DNA of 64,000 bases. It comes from Isoetes taiwanensis. Lineage: Eukaryota; Streptophyta; Lycopodiopsida; Isoetales; Isoetaceae. The stretch is taken from NCBI GenBank assembly GCA_021234155.1, contig JAJEKV010000064.1, positions 4,900,001 through 4,964,000 of the forward strand, given 5' to 3'. Positions 1 to 9,580 of the stretch are shown here, in pieces (position 1 is the first letter of the stretch; each line of letters opens with the position of its first letter). A program made the position numbers and the translations under genes. A model generated the notes under the pieces. That model worked only from the letters and a program-made list of their open reading frames with translations. It was not told the DNA's origin and did no database searches.

Positions 1-215
1 AGACTCTTAAGTCTAAATCTAGGCCAGTAGTTAAGGCAAGGCCGAGTAATCAGCAGCACCAACGGAACAAGAGTCAAGTTCGACATCAAGCTTAAGCGAA
101 GCAAAGTAGAGCATCGGCACCAACTTATGTACATTGGCAACTATGACCTCATAATAGACATGCAATATTAAAGCCGGCTAAGGCAATAATTGATTGTATA
201 AGCAAGAGATACTTA

Positions 216-945
216 CAGTGTTGATTTTAGTGGCTATTTATCGCAAAATTGCTATATTTTTGGATTTTTTAAAAATTTGCCACTATGCTTAGTAGGTTTC
301 CTTTAGTAAAATAGTGAGATTAATTCGCCAACTTTTTTTGGAGAAGCTTTCCCTCTTCTACCACATTCGCCAACTATATGGACCCAGTGAAGGAGTTTTT
401 TCGCCTCTCTATCAATAATCTCAATTCATAAATCTCAAACAGACGGCCTACTTAAAGAACATAGAGTTATCAATTTCATATAGTCGGGGAGTATAGAGAT
501 GCAGGTTTGAATTTTTATTTATCTATGCCTTAAATGTCTATAGAACATGATAAAGCCATACCATTTGATGTCTTTACCATCGGATACAATCACATTTGAG
601 AAAATAGTATTCTCATATACAGAAGCAAAAGTAAATGGGGGCTTACGACATTATTAGTGGCTCTTATGTGTGCCATTATGTTGCACTCATGACAACAATA
701 CTATGGTAAGATTTTAGACATCGTGACAAATACTAAACAAATACTTTTGTGATTAATATTTATCGCCACATGCACTACAGAAATTCTTGAAGGGACAAAA
801 TTTATCGCCTTCCAAAAAAGTTTCGAATATAAGATTATCGCCAAAATAGTGATACCCATATTACGATATAGTACCACTAAAATCATCACTGGATACTTAT
901 CCCAGCACCAAAGGGCAAGTACCTTATAATTTAAGTTAAGTAATT
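216..945. mobile_element. Unidentified insertion inside gypsy protease region
   Basis: About 730 bp separate two pieces of the gypsy protease/RT linker that are nearly contiguous in the related minus-strand element. The stretch is AT-rich, has no coding signal, and repeats short motifs such as TTTATCGCC on both sides. A CACTA-like string (CACTACAGAAATTC) occurs at 775. It is probably a non-autonomous DNA transposon, but terminal repeats and a target duplication could not be defined, so the limits are approximate. Confidence 0.4.
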
Positions 946-951
946 CCAATC

Positions 952-1257
952 GTGCAACGCATCTCAGTAAAGCAATTACTTAAGTACATCATGAGGAATG
1001 AGGTCGTACACAAGCTACAAGTTGTCGACCCCGACTACAAGAGTAAGAAGGAAGATGCTACTTCGAAACAGTTGCCTCGGCCAATTTCTAAGTTAATCAA
1101 GAAGTCCCATGATATATCTCCAGGTGAAATTTGGGAGCTTTTGCTCTATAGAGGCATAGAGTCTGAAATCACTCTTGCACCGGAGGCAGAACCGATCAGC
1201 AAGGCTCTTTATAGAATCAGCACTTCCGAGCTAGCAGAGCTCAAGAAGCAGTTGTAG
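952..1257 (+). pseudogene. Gypsy pol fragment: protease-RT linker
   Basis: A 101-residue open fragment corresponding to the region between protease and RT palm. It shares the order ISKLIKK..HDI, ESEITLAPEAEPISKA, YRIS and ELAELKKQL with the equivalent region of the minus-strand element ([25 protein letters not shown]). It ends at a stop where the relative continues into the RT fingers. It is part of a dead element, not a host gene. Confidence 0.8.
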
Positions 1258-1475
1258 GAGTTGATCAACTTGGGGATCCTTTCGGCCAAGATGGAAGTCT
1301 AAAGATGTATATCAACCATGGGCAGCTCAACAAGCAACGACATAATGGATCAGCCCCAAGAAGCAAGATTCTTCTACAAAAGCGACTTAAGCTCGGGCAA
1401 TCAGCAAATAAGGATGAAGGGGGAAGATAATTATAAGACTCCTTCAGAACTTGGTATGGGCACTATCACTTCACA

Positions 1476-1640
1476 GTGATGCCCTTGAGTCTATGGAATG
1501 CTCCACCAACTTGTATGCATTTGAGGACGACATCTTCGAAGATTCCTTGGATGATTTCTTCATCAATTCTCTTCGACGACATCGTGATCTACCGCAAATC
1601 AATGGAAGAGCATGCAGCCGTGGAGATGTTAAGACGTCGC
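1476..1640 (+). pseudogene. Gypsy RT active-site fragment
   Basis: A short remnant of the RT palm. SLWNAPPT is followed by FDDIVIYRKSMEEH, which matches [15 protein letters not shown] of the element at 55304-56803, the family version of the catalytic (Y/F)xDD box. The frame is interrupted and flanking RT sequence is deleted on both sides. Confidence 0.7.
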
Positions 1641-1670
1641 CACTCATTGGCAAGCTTTTGAAGCAGCAAT

Positions 1671-2760
1671 TTGCAATGCCATCTCCACTTCGGCAAGCGA
1701 ATTCGGCAAGAAGATAGAAGAAGCCATCTTCCCCAACATGGAGTTCAAGCACATGATGGGCTAGTCCTTACAAGAATGCAAGAACGGATTAAGAAAGAGA
1801 AACCTTCAAATATTTTAAAAAGGAAGGTAATATTTAATATCAAAGAACAACTATACTCAAAGCATAAGGTAAGAAAAATTTTCCAGGACACGCATAATAG
1901 CCCTATTTCCGGCCATGCACAATTTGTAAAGGCCTACTTCAAGATTAGAAGTAGCTACCTCTGGCCAGGTATGAAGAAGCAGATAATCAGACATAGCCAA
2001 GAATGTCAGTGGAGCCAACAGACAAGGGCGGAACAACTTCGAATTCCAGGAGTTTTGGAACCTTGGGCGGTGCCAGATGCCAAGTGGGAAGTCTTCAGCA
2101 TGGTTTTCATAGCGGGCCTTCCAAGGACAACAAGAAGCTTTGAAGCCTTGATGGTTGTGGTATATAGTTTATAAAAAGGGCACATACTTGCCATGCCACA
2201 CCATAGACACCACCTTGGATCTAGCCATGTGGTCTACATAAGAGTTCTTTTAGGCTGCATGGAAGGCACAGGTCGATCATCACCAAAAGAGATCCGAAGT
2301 TCTTTAGCGACGTTTAGCAAGACTTCTTCAACACGAGCTGCACCAACTTGTTGATGAGTTTTGCTTATCATTTGCAGTCAAATCGGCAAAGGGACCGCAC
2401 CAACACAAATTTGGAGAGCACGTTGAGAAACTATGATTGGAACAAGTAATCCAAATAGGCCGAGTACATCCACCTGGTCAATTACGTACAATAATATGAA
2501 GCAAGAGTCATCGAAGATGTCTCCCCCATGATCAGTTACAGTTATCAATGCTTGACCCTAGTTATGTGGCATAATTTAGTTCCCAAGGTGGAAGTTTCTC
2601 AACAACGACAGCATATATGCGGTAGCTTTTGGTAGAAGTGTGAGAGTATCTTCAACAGCATGGGCATATCTGAAGAGTCAAGCAGATAGACACAAAACTC
2701 CTCGAGAGTTGTTTTGTTGTGGCAGATAAAGTTGACTCAAGTAAAGGTTAAGCAAGGGAA
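1671..2760 (+). pseudogene. Gypsy RNase H end / integrase remnant
   Basis: The open part (1671-2174) holds DTHNSPISGHAQFVKAYFKI, then [13 protein letters not shown], the N-terminal zinc-binding region of a Ty3/gypsy integrase (the two histidines are visible, the cysteines are poorly kept). The start of the catalytic core follows (EVFSMVFIAGLPRTTRSFEA; the family has MDFITRLPR). A stop follows, and the remaining core can be traced only in pieces to about 2760. It is non-functional: the first catalytic Asp appears as Val and several stops are present. Confidence 0.75.
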
Positions 2761-2925
2761 GCTTCGCATCGGCAATTGTAAGAAGCTCGCCCCTAGGTGG
2801 GCCGGTCCGTTCACGATCTTGGAGAAGAGTGGGCTCTCAAGCCTACAAGTTGGATCTCTTGGCCCACCTTAAGGTCTTCCATGTGAGTTTATTGAAAAAG
2901 GCACGATCCTAACCCTGAGGAGGTT

Positions 2926-3180
2926 TTGGATACTCCAACTTTATTGGAAATGACGGAGGATCAAGTTGAAATTGTGCCTAAATTGCTTCTTGATAAGTCA
3001 TTCAAGAGGACTAGGAGGTCTCAATTCCTCCAATATTTGGCCAAGTGGAAGCACTTGCCCGTGGAAGACGCGACATGGGTATTGAAGCAGGATTTGGAGA
3101 AGCAATACCCAGAGTTTATGAAGGAGTTTGATGGGCGAGTCGTCTCCGAACGAATCGACGTCGACTTGCCAGGAGGTTAG
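2926..3180 (+). pseudogene. Gypsy integrase C-terminus with chromodomain-like motif
   Basis: An 84-residue open fragment follows the integrase beta-barrel region (about 2740-2900, with LAPRWAGPFTIL). It contains QFLQYLAKWKHLPVEDATWV, which fits the chromodomain core pattern (Y.VKW...P..EATWE) found at the C-terminus of chromoviral integrases, where it is thought to direct insertion to methylated chromatin. The aromatic-cage residues are only partly recognisable, so chromodomain-like is the safe name. The equivalent part of the element at 43702-64000 was lost where a LINE sits. Confidence 0.65.
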
Positions 3181-3239
3181 CTTAGTATGTTTCTTAATTA
3201 GCCTTATGTTCTGGCTCATGTATTCTAGTTAGTAGAGTG

Positions 3240-3620
3240 CATGTGCCAGAATCTTGGAACGTGTGGGCGATGATGGGATACGCCTTTAAGGCATTCTCTA
3301 GGCCAACACACACCAAGAGGTGCGCATGACCATTAGGGTCATGTGAGTGAGGAATGAGGCATGGTGGGCGATGATGAGACATCGATCGGATGCTCTCTAT
3401 GCCGCGATGCGGGGTACGCACACCTGACCGTAGGAGGGTCATGGTGAAGGTCAAAGTGATCATGCGCGATGATGGGATCGTGAGACGTTCCCTAGCTTTA
3501 AACCCTTGGGGGCATGATGCACTAGGGGTACTCGGCACCGGGTAACCGCGTACAAGGTAGCACTCGATCATGGGCGATGATGGGAGCATCTTAAATGATC
3601 CTTAAGCTCAAATCCGAAAG
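3240..3620 (+). repeat. Degenerate repeats in gypsy 3' untranslated region
   Basis: The motif GGGCGATGATGGGA and close variants recur near 3267, 3366, 3467 and 3572, roughly every 100 bp. They lie between the last integrase codon and the polypurine tract, and no coding frame runs through them. Such repeats are common in the 3' UTR of long plant gypsy elements. Confidence 0.6.
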
Positions 3621-4040
3621 GGCCATGATCTTGTGCAAGGTAGTAGGACAACCTTGAGCTAGTAGTTCGGCTCAAGGAGGTAGGTAAGGGGGGTGGTCCC
3701 CTAAAACCACAAATTTATTAATTAAACTAACGTAATGTGCTCCCTGTGCAGGCAAGTAAGAGGCGGGCATCGAGGAGGGGCGCATTACGAGAGGATAAGG
3801 GGGAGCCGTAATTTAGATTATGAACCCTAATAACTCTTATAGTAATAATTGCTAATTATTATAAGAAATATCTTGTTAAGGCTATATAATTTTGTATAAG
3901 TACAAATATAGCCTAAATTTTGACAACTAACTTTTAATAGGATGTTGATCATTTAAATTGATTTAAAAGTGTATGTTATGCTATTTTTGCAGGTACAAGG
4001 TAGGTTAGTAACCTTAGCGCAATGCTGAGGACAGCATTGT

Positions 4041-4056
4041 TCTAAGGGGGGGAGAA
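4041..4056 (+). other. Polypurine tract of the plus-strand gypsy element
   Basis: A purine-rich stretch (AAGGGGGGGAGAA) lies directly before the TG that opens the 3' LTR. It is preceded by ATGCTGAGGACA, which is also found at the same place (reverse strand, about 45205-45220) beside the LTR at 43702-45180. It would prime plus-strand DNA synthesis. Confidence 0.75.
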
Positions 4057-5707
4057 TGTGACGTTCCAGGGGAATATACGCTATGAATACGTATATTCCT
4101 GGACCCGTCACTATACAAGTCTATCTTCATAGCCTTGTATACCATAGATTGTGGCACTAGGGGGCATGGCTAAGTTATTCTCATAACTTAGCCAACCTTA
4201 GGTTAAGACCATTTTCCACGTGGCCTTAACATATTGGGCCACCGCCACACGGCCTCATCCTAGTGGTGCCACGTGGCATCCTAGGTGGACCTAACTTATA
4301 TAGGCTGGAACCCTAACCCTAGGCCTCTTTTCCAGCCCTAGAACCCACCAGAGACTCATCCAACCACGCGAAACCTCGTTTCGCGTATCGTTCGTTGTAG
4401 CATAGATTGGTGTAGCAGCCCCCTGAAGGTAGATCCATCCTTGGAAGGAGAGCAGCTGCATTCGATTCGGAGATCATGGAGACGCCCGGGTTTGGAGGGA
4501 GTGCTTCAGGAGCAGGTATGTAGAGTAGTAGTCATAGTAGTTCATCTGGAATTAGCATTCCAGATGAGTTGGTATCTTGTATCTAGGGTAGAGCCATCCT
4601 AGAACCCTCATACAACATCTTGAACCCTAATCAAGGAACCCTAACTGTAGGTTAGATTTGTATGATTAGGTTAAGATGTTCTTATGATGATTCCCGTGAT
4701 ATGATGATTATGTGATGATTGGTTGATCATGTTTTGCTCCTCTTGTATTGGGAAGGGGGGTAGAGACCTAGAGCCATATGTAGTATGCTCCTAGTTTAGA
4801 TCCCTTAGTTCCTATTAGATGCGGCCTGTGCATAGGAGCCCACCAGGCTATCGAGGCTATGATGTGACTCAGCACCACATAACGGGGCTAGAGGGAATGT
4901 GGAGGGAGGATCCCTACTGAGTGGGGGCTTCGGGGGATCCCATAGTGGGCTAGACTTATGGTCGGTCACTTCGTGTGGGCCGAGCATGGGTCCGACACCT
5001 CCTGGGGCAATGGTGCCACCCTGCCTCTCGAGAGCTGCAAGTGTCGGCTTGGCTCTCGTTTTGGGGGGTTAAGTCGGGTACGAATCGTGTGTCGCCACGA
5101 TTCTCTAGCCGCCCACGGAACCTCTAGACCCTGGGAAGGGGAGATGCAACGCTTCCTGCCTCATCGGACCAGGGAGATGCAACCTGGAGTAGTCCCGATG
5201 GGTGATGCCATGGGATTGCGTATCCGGAAGGCTAGAGTCATGCCAGAGCCTGATTTAGCCCAACTGCAAAGTATGCACAGGAGGGGCGGATGGAGTGGTC
5301 AACCCTAGCCATTGTCTTATGCCAGCCCTCGCCATTGTTATGACTCGGTCTGCTCTATCTTGAGACCTATCCAGTCAGTCTACCTCCTTATGAGTCGGAG
5401 CCATGGGTAGGAGCTCTCATGTTTTATGGCATATGATTATGTTCTTTGCACCTATGGATATGTGGATGAGCTACCCTTCGAGGTAGTATGATGTGTTGTT
5501 ATTGCTAGTTCTGACCTTGTTTATCGCTTCCGCTGTTATAGGAGCCCATAGGGGAAGGGCGCGCAAGACACCTTCGTGTCCCCTCCCCGCACTAGGGCCA
5601 TCTCAGAGTGCGGGGTAGACGAAGGGCCTGTGCGGTTGTTGAGCCGGACGGGGGATTTCCTGCTGAGTGTACGGCCGGGCGCCGTATATTTAGCAGGGAG
5701 CGTCACA
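4057..5707 (+). mobile_element. 3' LTR of plus-strand gypsy element
   Basis: The LTR starts TGTGACGTTCC after the polypurine tract and ends GGGAGCGTCACA, giving TG...CA ends and about 1.65 kb. It shares scattered blocks with the reverse complement of the LTRs at 9581-11151 and 43702-45180: the first bases, a CTGCCTCATC..GGGAGATGCA block, GCTTCCGC, and the ACGTCACA-type end. It is thus a diverged member of the same LTR family. It contains no gene; open frames within it are chance. Confidence 0.8.
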
Positions 5708-6586
5708 TTACCACATGGTGGAATTATGGTCGTCGAGATGTTGCCTTCTTAGTTGGCTCGTGGGTCGTTCCTCCTTCTATTGTTGAGGCCACTCGTGTCA
5801 TAAGTTCGTCAAGTGTTGCCGCTGCCACAAGAGGTAGTGTTGTGCCCTGACGATGTCCTGGTGCAGCGCTGATGATCTTGACATGACCGGTGTTGTCTCT
5901 TATTCTGACATTGGGTGGACGAGCGGTATTCTACTTGAGGGCACTTCCCGAAGTGTTTGGAGTCGAAGGTTTGCTTGGGCTCTGATCGTTTTTCCCTCGT
6001 ACTTGCTCTTCCATTTTGATCTTGGGCTATAGTTGTGCTTCCTTGCTTCCTCATTTGGTAGTCGAAGTGAAGGAGCTTCCTTATCTGAGCGCTAAATCCG
6101 TAAAACATGACTCTAAACTCATGTTTCTCCACTATATATGTGAGCACCCGAGATATACAATAGACATATACGCATTTACATTGGGATTTTAATTCATCTA
6201 CTTTTCCAAAACAACTACGAAGATCTACTTAAATGTTTATACTCCTTTAGGGTTTCCCCTCCTCCTATCGCGTTTGATTCTTCAGTTTTGCTGCATCTTC
6301 TTCGTTCTGGTTGATTATGGGATTCCTTGAGATGCTGCTACTATTGTTGACCTTCATGTCTGATCCGAGTTCATCACCCCAAGTTGCGAAGAGTGTTCGT
6401 CGATGAATGTGTATGTCTGTCGTGAGGAATGCGGTGACCGCTCAACGTCCCTACATGCGGTATGTCGTTGCAAGGTTGCCGATGTGCGGTGCCGTTGATC
6501 GCTTGAGTAGGATCACCTGGCTGTTGCAGTCGTGCATTCTTGAATGTCTTCGAAGCTCTGAGATCGTGGTCGGTAGGCAGGCATTG
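5708..6586. other. No recognisable gene
   Basis: This stretch lies between the plus-strand LTR and the minus-strand coding debris. Short open frames exist on both strands but none shows a known motif. It is probably old retroelement sequence. Confidence 0.4.
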
Positions 6587-7272
6587 TCATTCCTCCGCAT
6601 GTTGAATTTCTGAGTGCGACTCCTGTTGCTTGGGCTTTGCTTCATTCCGAAGTGCCTCTATTGTGCCTGGAAGTGTGGTCATCTCCATTGCACCTACCAT
6701 AGCTCCTTCTGGTTGCCTTTGCGTGATTTGTACCTGCTGGCTAGGTCGTCTCCTCCGTCCTCTGGGTCCTATCCATTCGAGTCTCGCACTCCTTGGCTGA
6801 CGTAGTAAAGTCGTCCTTCCTTTGGTTTCTAGGTGTTTCTGGATCCGGAATTCTTGTTCGAGCAGAATATTCTCCTCCTTGATCTTGCCCCTAATGCCGA
6901 TATAGGCCTTCAAGTCGAAGATGTTCCTTCCATGATATGAATCTCCTCCCCCTCATGGTCTCCTACTTTTTGGAACCGATGAAAGTTCTCCTGTTGGTGC
7001 AAGGGAGCTGGAAACTCGTCCTGGTCAGCCTTAGGTGCTTTGTGGTTGCCTAGCTTGGTTGCTCCTTTTGTTGACGTTGCATGACATTCGCTTGAGCTGC
7101 TGGGCTGCAAGGTCGTGGTGGTCTTCCCTCCGGTTTCTATACGCTCCTGTGTCGCCATGACTTCTCTCCTCGATGGAACATTTTGCCCTCTGGCCCTAGC
7201 TCGTGATGCTAACGCGGCATCGATGTCTACCGTCTTCATGCACCTGTATTTTGCTGCCTTGCGTTCTTCCAT
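6587..7272 (-). pseudogene. Unidentified minus-strand coding remnant
   Basis: Two overlapping open frames (7272-6910 and 6913-6587) encode hydrophilic, charged sequence with no domain I recognise. The context suggests a decayed retroelement gag or accessory region, but neither zinc knuckle nor protease is visible. It does not match the gag at 58007-59212. No function is assigned. Confidence 0.3.
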
Positions 7273-8330
7273 TTAAAACTCACGTGCGTCGAGTTGGTGA
7301 AGTTGTCGAGATCCTCTTTCTGATGTGAGCTCGTGGACATGGTAGCCGGGAGGTTGACATCTAGAAGATTCTTGACGCCGTTGGTTACCAAATATTCTTC
7401 CCATTTGATGAAGATTGAAGATAGGCCAGTGGTGTCCTGTTATACTCGTTTGTCGGTTGAGGTGTTTGTCGTTGTGCTTTCCTCTCTTGGGTCTGCCTTT
7501 TCGATCTCCTCTCCTTATCTGTCTGTACGTCGGCTAGGTCCTCGATGTCTTCAAGAAGTTGCGCCTCTTGCTCTTACGTGGCTCTGGCCCTGCACTTCGA
7601 AAGCAACGCTCGTATATCCTAGAATCTAAGGGTATACTTGAAGGGCTCCCCTACAACATTCTGGGCTCTATAAGCAAGCAAGATGGCTCGAGCAACATTA
7701 TTGGAGACATATCTATAACCTTCAAGTCTATGGACATTAGGACGTGTGGTATGGCATGAAATGAGGTTTGTTTTACAAGGCCCTCATAGTGTTTGAGACA
7801 TACTCTAAGGTCCTAGCAAAGTTGGTATGGGGGGGTCCAATCTCTACACATGGAGTGACTTGGGCAGCTTTAGACTCTAGCTCCTTTCTAGATATTCTGG
7901 CAATATGGGGTGTCAATGTGGCGGCTATATAAGTCAAAATCTATTAGAAGGACACAAAATTAGGTCAAGGTTTATGCATGAGCAGAGGTGATATACCAAC
8001 AATTGAACTTGGGTTGCTATGCTGAGGTCTAGATGACTATAACAAAGGGGTGTTCTTGAGAACTTCTATCTAGGAGTAAGGCATCAGCTTCGAGCCGAGA
8101 GCAATACTTGCGAGGTACTAATGGGGTATACTTCTATTTACAAACAAACCACAGTTTGGAAAAACAATTCAAGGGTTTGAGCAATTTTGGTCATTTTGAG
8201 CTGGGATTTGACATTTCTAGCCTAATTTGAGGTCATAAATGGATTCTATACTGTCTAACGGTCCTATTGCAACAAATTTCAGGCGATTTGGAGCTCTGTA
8301 GCTCACGTTATGGAGGTTCAAAGTTTGGAG
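7273..8330. other. No recognisable gene
   Basis: About 1 kb without convincing coding sequence. It lies downstream (minus-strand sense) of the histone cassette of element A, where intact relatives carry a second accessory gene and gag. No trace of those could be identified. Confidence 0.4.
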
Positions 8331-8397
8331 GTCTCACATTGTGCGCCCAGGGCTCGACCTAAATTTTAGGTTGGTGCTCTGGCGCACAGTGTGAGAC
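8331..8397 (-). repeat. Hairpin downstream of element A histone gene
   Basis: A 67-nt inverted repeat. The outer arm GTCTCACATTGTGCGCC pairs with GGCGCACAGTGTGAGAC, and an inner arm ACCTAAA pairs with TTTAGGT. It is almost identical to the hairpin at 9305-9373 on the other side of the histone gene. The role is unknown: RNA processing, termination or recombination are possible. Confidence 0.85.
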
Positions 8398-8539
8398 ATT
8401 TCTCACTAATCGATCTAAATATGACCAATTTGGCTAAAACAAAAGCCATTAATTGCTAACTCAACTTAATTAAGTAACTTCATACACTTATAATTTACTC
8501 TAAAACACTTTGTATTCACAAAATTTATGATTTACAAAA

Positions 8540-9092
8540 TTAATAAGGCTCTCCTTTAATATGACTGGCCAAGTGCATATCTTTCTTCATTAGAGTTACT
8601 CTCTTGGCATGTACTGTGCAGGCTATTGAGTCTTTAAAATGTTGGACCAGCTTCTGCTCTGCTGCTTCTTGAACCTTGGCCTCCCGCTCTCGTTCTGCCC
8701 TCTCCTCTTCTTGTATCTCTCGCTCTTTCTACTCGTACACTTCTTGGGTCTCTTCATCCATTGAACCCAGAGATCCAATGTCCTCTTCCTCTAGTGCTTC
8801 CATTGATCCCTGGGATCCCTACTCCTGGGCTGGCTGGTCCCCTTCTGTTGGCTTGGAGGAACTCTCTACCTCCAGGTTTGGGTTGAAGTCCTCATCGTCT
8901 AAATCATCGGAGGAGGCTGGCTGGTCGGCTGGCCGTTCCTTGATGACTACCTTGACGTTCGGGGTCTTCTTCGTCTCTCGCTTGGGCTCTTCCACGCCTT
9001 TGCCCTTCCGCTTCTTGTTTTCTTCGGCCTCCTTGGCCTCTGGCTGTTTCGCCTTGTCGAGGAAGTCGAGCGGTCTATTTGGTGCGCGCCAT
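8540..9092 (-). pseudogene. Retrotransposon-borne histone H3-like gene (element A copy, broken)
   Basis: Reading from ATG at 9092, the first codons give MARTK, a TAG, then TAR, so the N-terminus equals the H3 tail ARTKQTAR with Gln changed to stop. After one frameshift, a lysine/glutamate-rich tail continues (KKRKGKGVEEPKRETKK, DDLDDEDFNPN) with two further TAG stops. It ends in EAAEQKLVQHFKDSIAC, then HAKRVTLMKKDM, then HLASHIKGEPY and TAA at 8540. That last part is the alpha-2/loop-2/alpha-3 region of an H3 histone fold (canonical LQEA.E..LV..FED, HAKRVT.M.KD..LARRI). Helix alpha-1 and loop 1 are missing, apparently deleted. All three stops are TAG in places where CAG is plausible, as expected from decay of methylated CHG sites. 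The gene lies about 490 bp downstream of the LTR. Dead copy; the family assignment is secure because a fuller copy lies at 61551-62680. Confidence 0.85.
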
Positions 9093-9304
9093 GTCGATCG
9101 GACGTCGGGCGCCCTAAAATTGCCTCGAAATGCGGAGCAAATTTCTAAACAGGAAGACTACAAATGAGGGGGAAGGGGTCTAGGTCTATTTATAGTTTGG
9201 GCAATTTTAGGTCAAATTCTAAGTTTCTCTTAGAATTCTATCTAATCTAACTAATTCTTACCTTAAAACTCGATCTAGTATGTTAGCTCGTTAAATATGG
9301 CCAA

Positions 9305-9373
9305 TGTCTCACATTGTGCGCCCAGGGCTCGACCTAAATTTTAGGTTGGTGCTTTGGCGCATAGTGTGAGACA
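9305..9373 (-). repeat. Hairpin upstream of element A histone gene
   Basis: A 69-nt inverted repeat. TGTCTCACATTGTGCGCC pairs with GGCGCATAGTGTGAGACA, with an inner palindrome ACCTAAATTTTAGGT. It lies in the element leader between the primer binding site and the histone start codon, and duplicates the hairpin at 8331-8397. Confidence 0.85.
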
Positions 9374-9567
9374 TTTCTACTTTTGGTCAAATTTTAGTTG
9401 AACTTTTTAGTTTACTTGGTTTTCAATTCTACTAACTGTTAGTAGCTTAGCATATATTACAAAAATGAGAAAAAAAAATTCTCACTTTTTTCGAGGTTTG
9501 AGGATTCTATCAAGTTAGTACTACTGGGAGCATGGCCAGTGCTTTGCTCTTGGTCTCCAAGAACATT

Positions 9568-9579
9568 GCTCTGATACCA
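9568..9579 (-). promoter_or_regulatory. Primer binding site, initiator tRNA-Met type (element A)
   Basis: Minus-strand TGGTATCAGAGC is the standard plant retrotransposon primer binding site complementary to the 3' end of initiator tRNA-Met. One base separates it from the LTR end (..GACGTCACA) at 9581, which identifies that LTR as a 5' LTR. Confidence 0.9.
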
Positions 9580-9580
9580 C

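Larger units (their letters stand above)
1..5707 (+). mobile_element. Decayed Ty3/gypsy LTR retrotransposon, 3' part with 3' LTR
   Basis: A plus-strand element whose 5' end lies outside the window. Protease-domain remains come first (about 1-215; SKSRPVV and GNYDLII match the intact protease region of the element at 43702-64000). They are followed by an unrelated insertion (about 216-945), RT fragments, an RNase H/integrase block, a chromodomain-like C-terminus, a 3' untranslated stretch, a polypurine tract and an LTR. Every coding part aligns by eye with the minus-strand element at 54857-58010, so both belong to one family. The reading frame is broken by many stops and deletions, and most of RT is missing. 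The 5' half, where related elements carry a histone H3-like gene, is not in the window. Confidence 0.85.

Noticed and set aside
3194-3589. 131-codon minus-strand frame
   Set aside because: Antisense of the repeated 3' UTR of the plus-strand gypsy element, no domain.
8676-9167. 163-codon plus-strand serine-rich open frame
   Set aside because: It is the antisense shadow of the lysine/glutamate-rich histone tail of element A (AAG/GAG-rich sense strand gives Ser/Leu-rich antisense).
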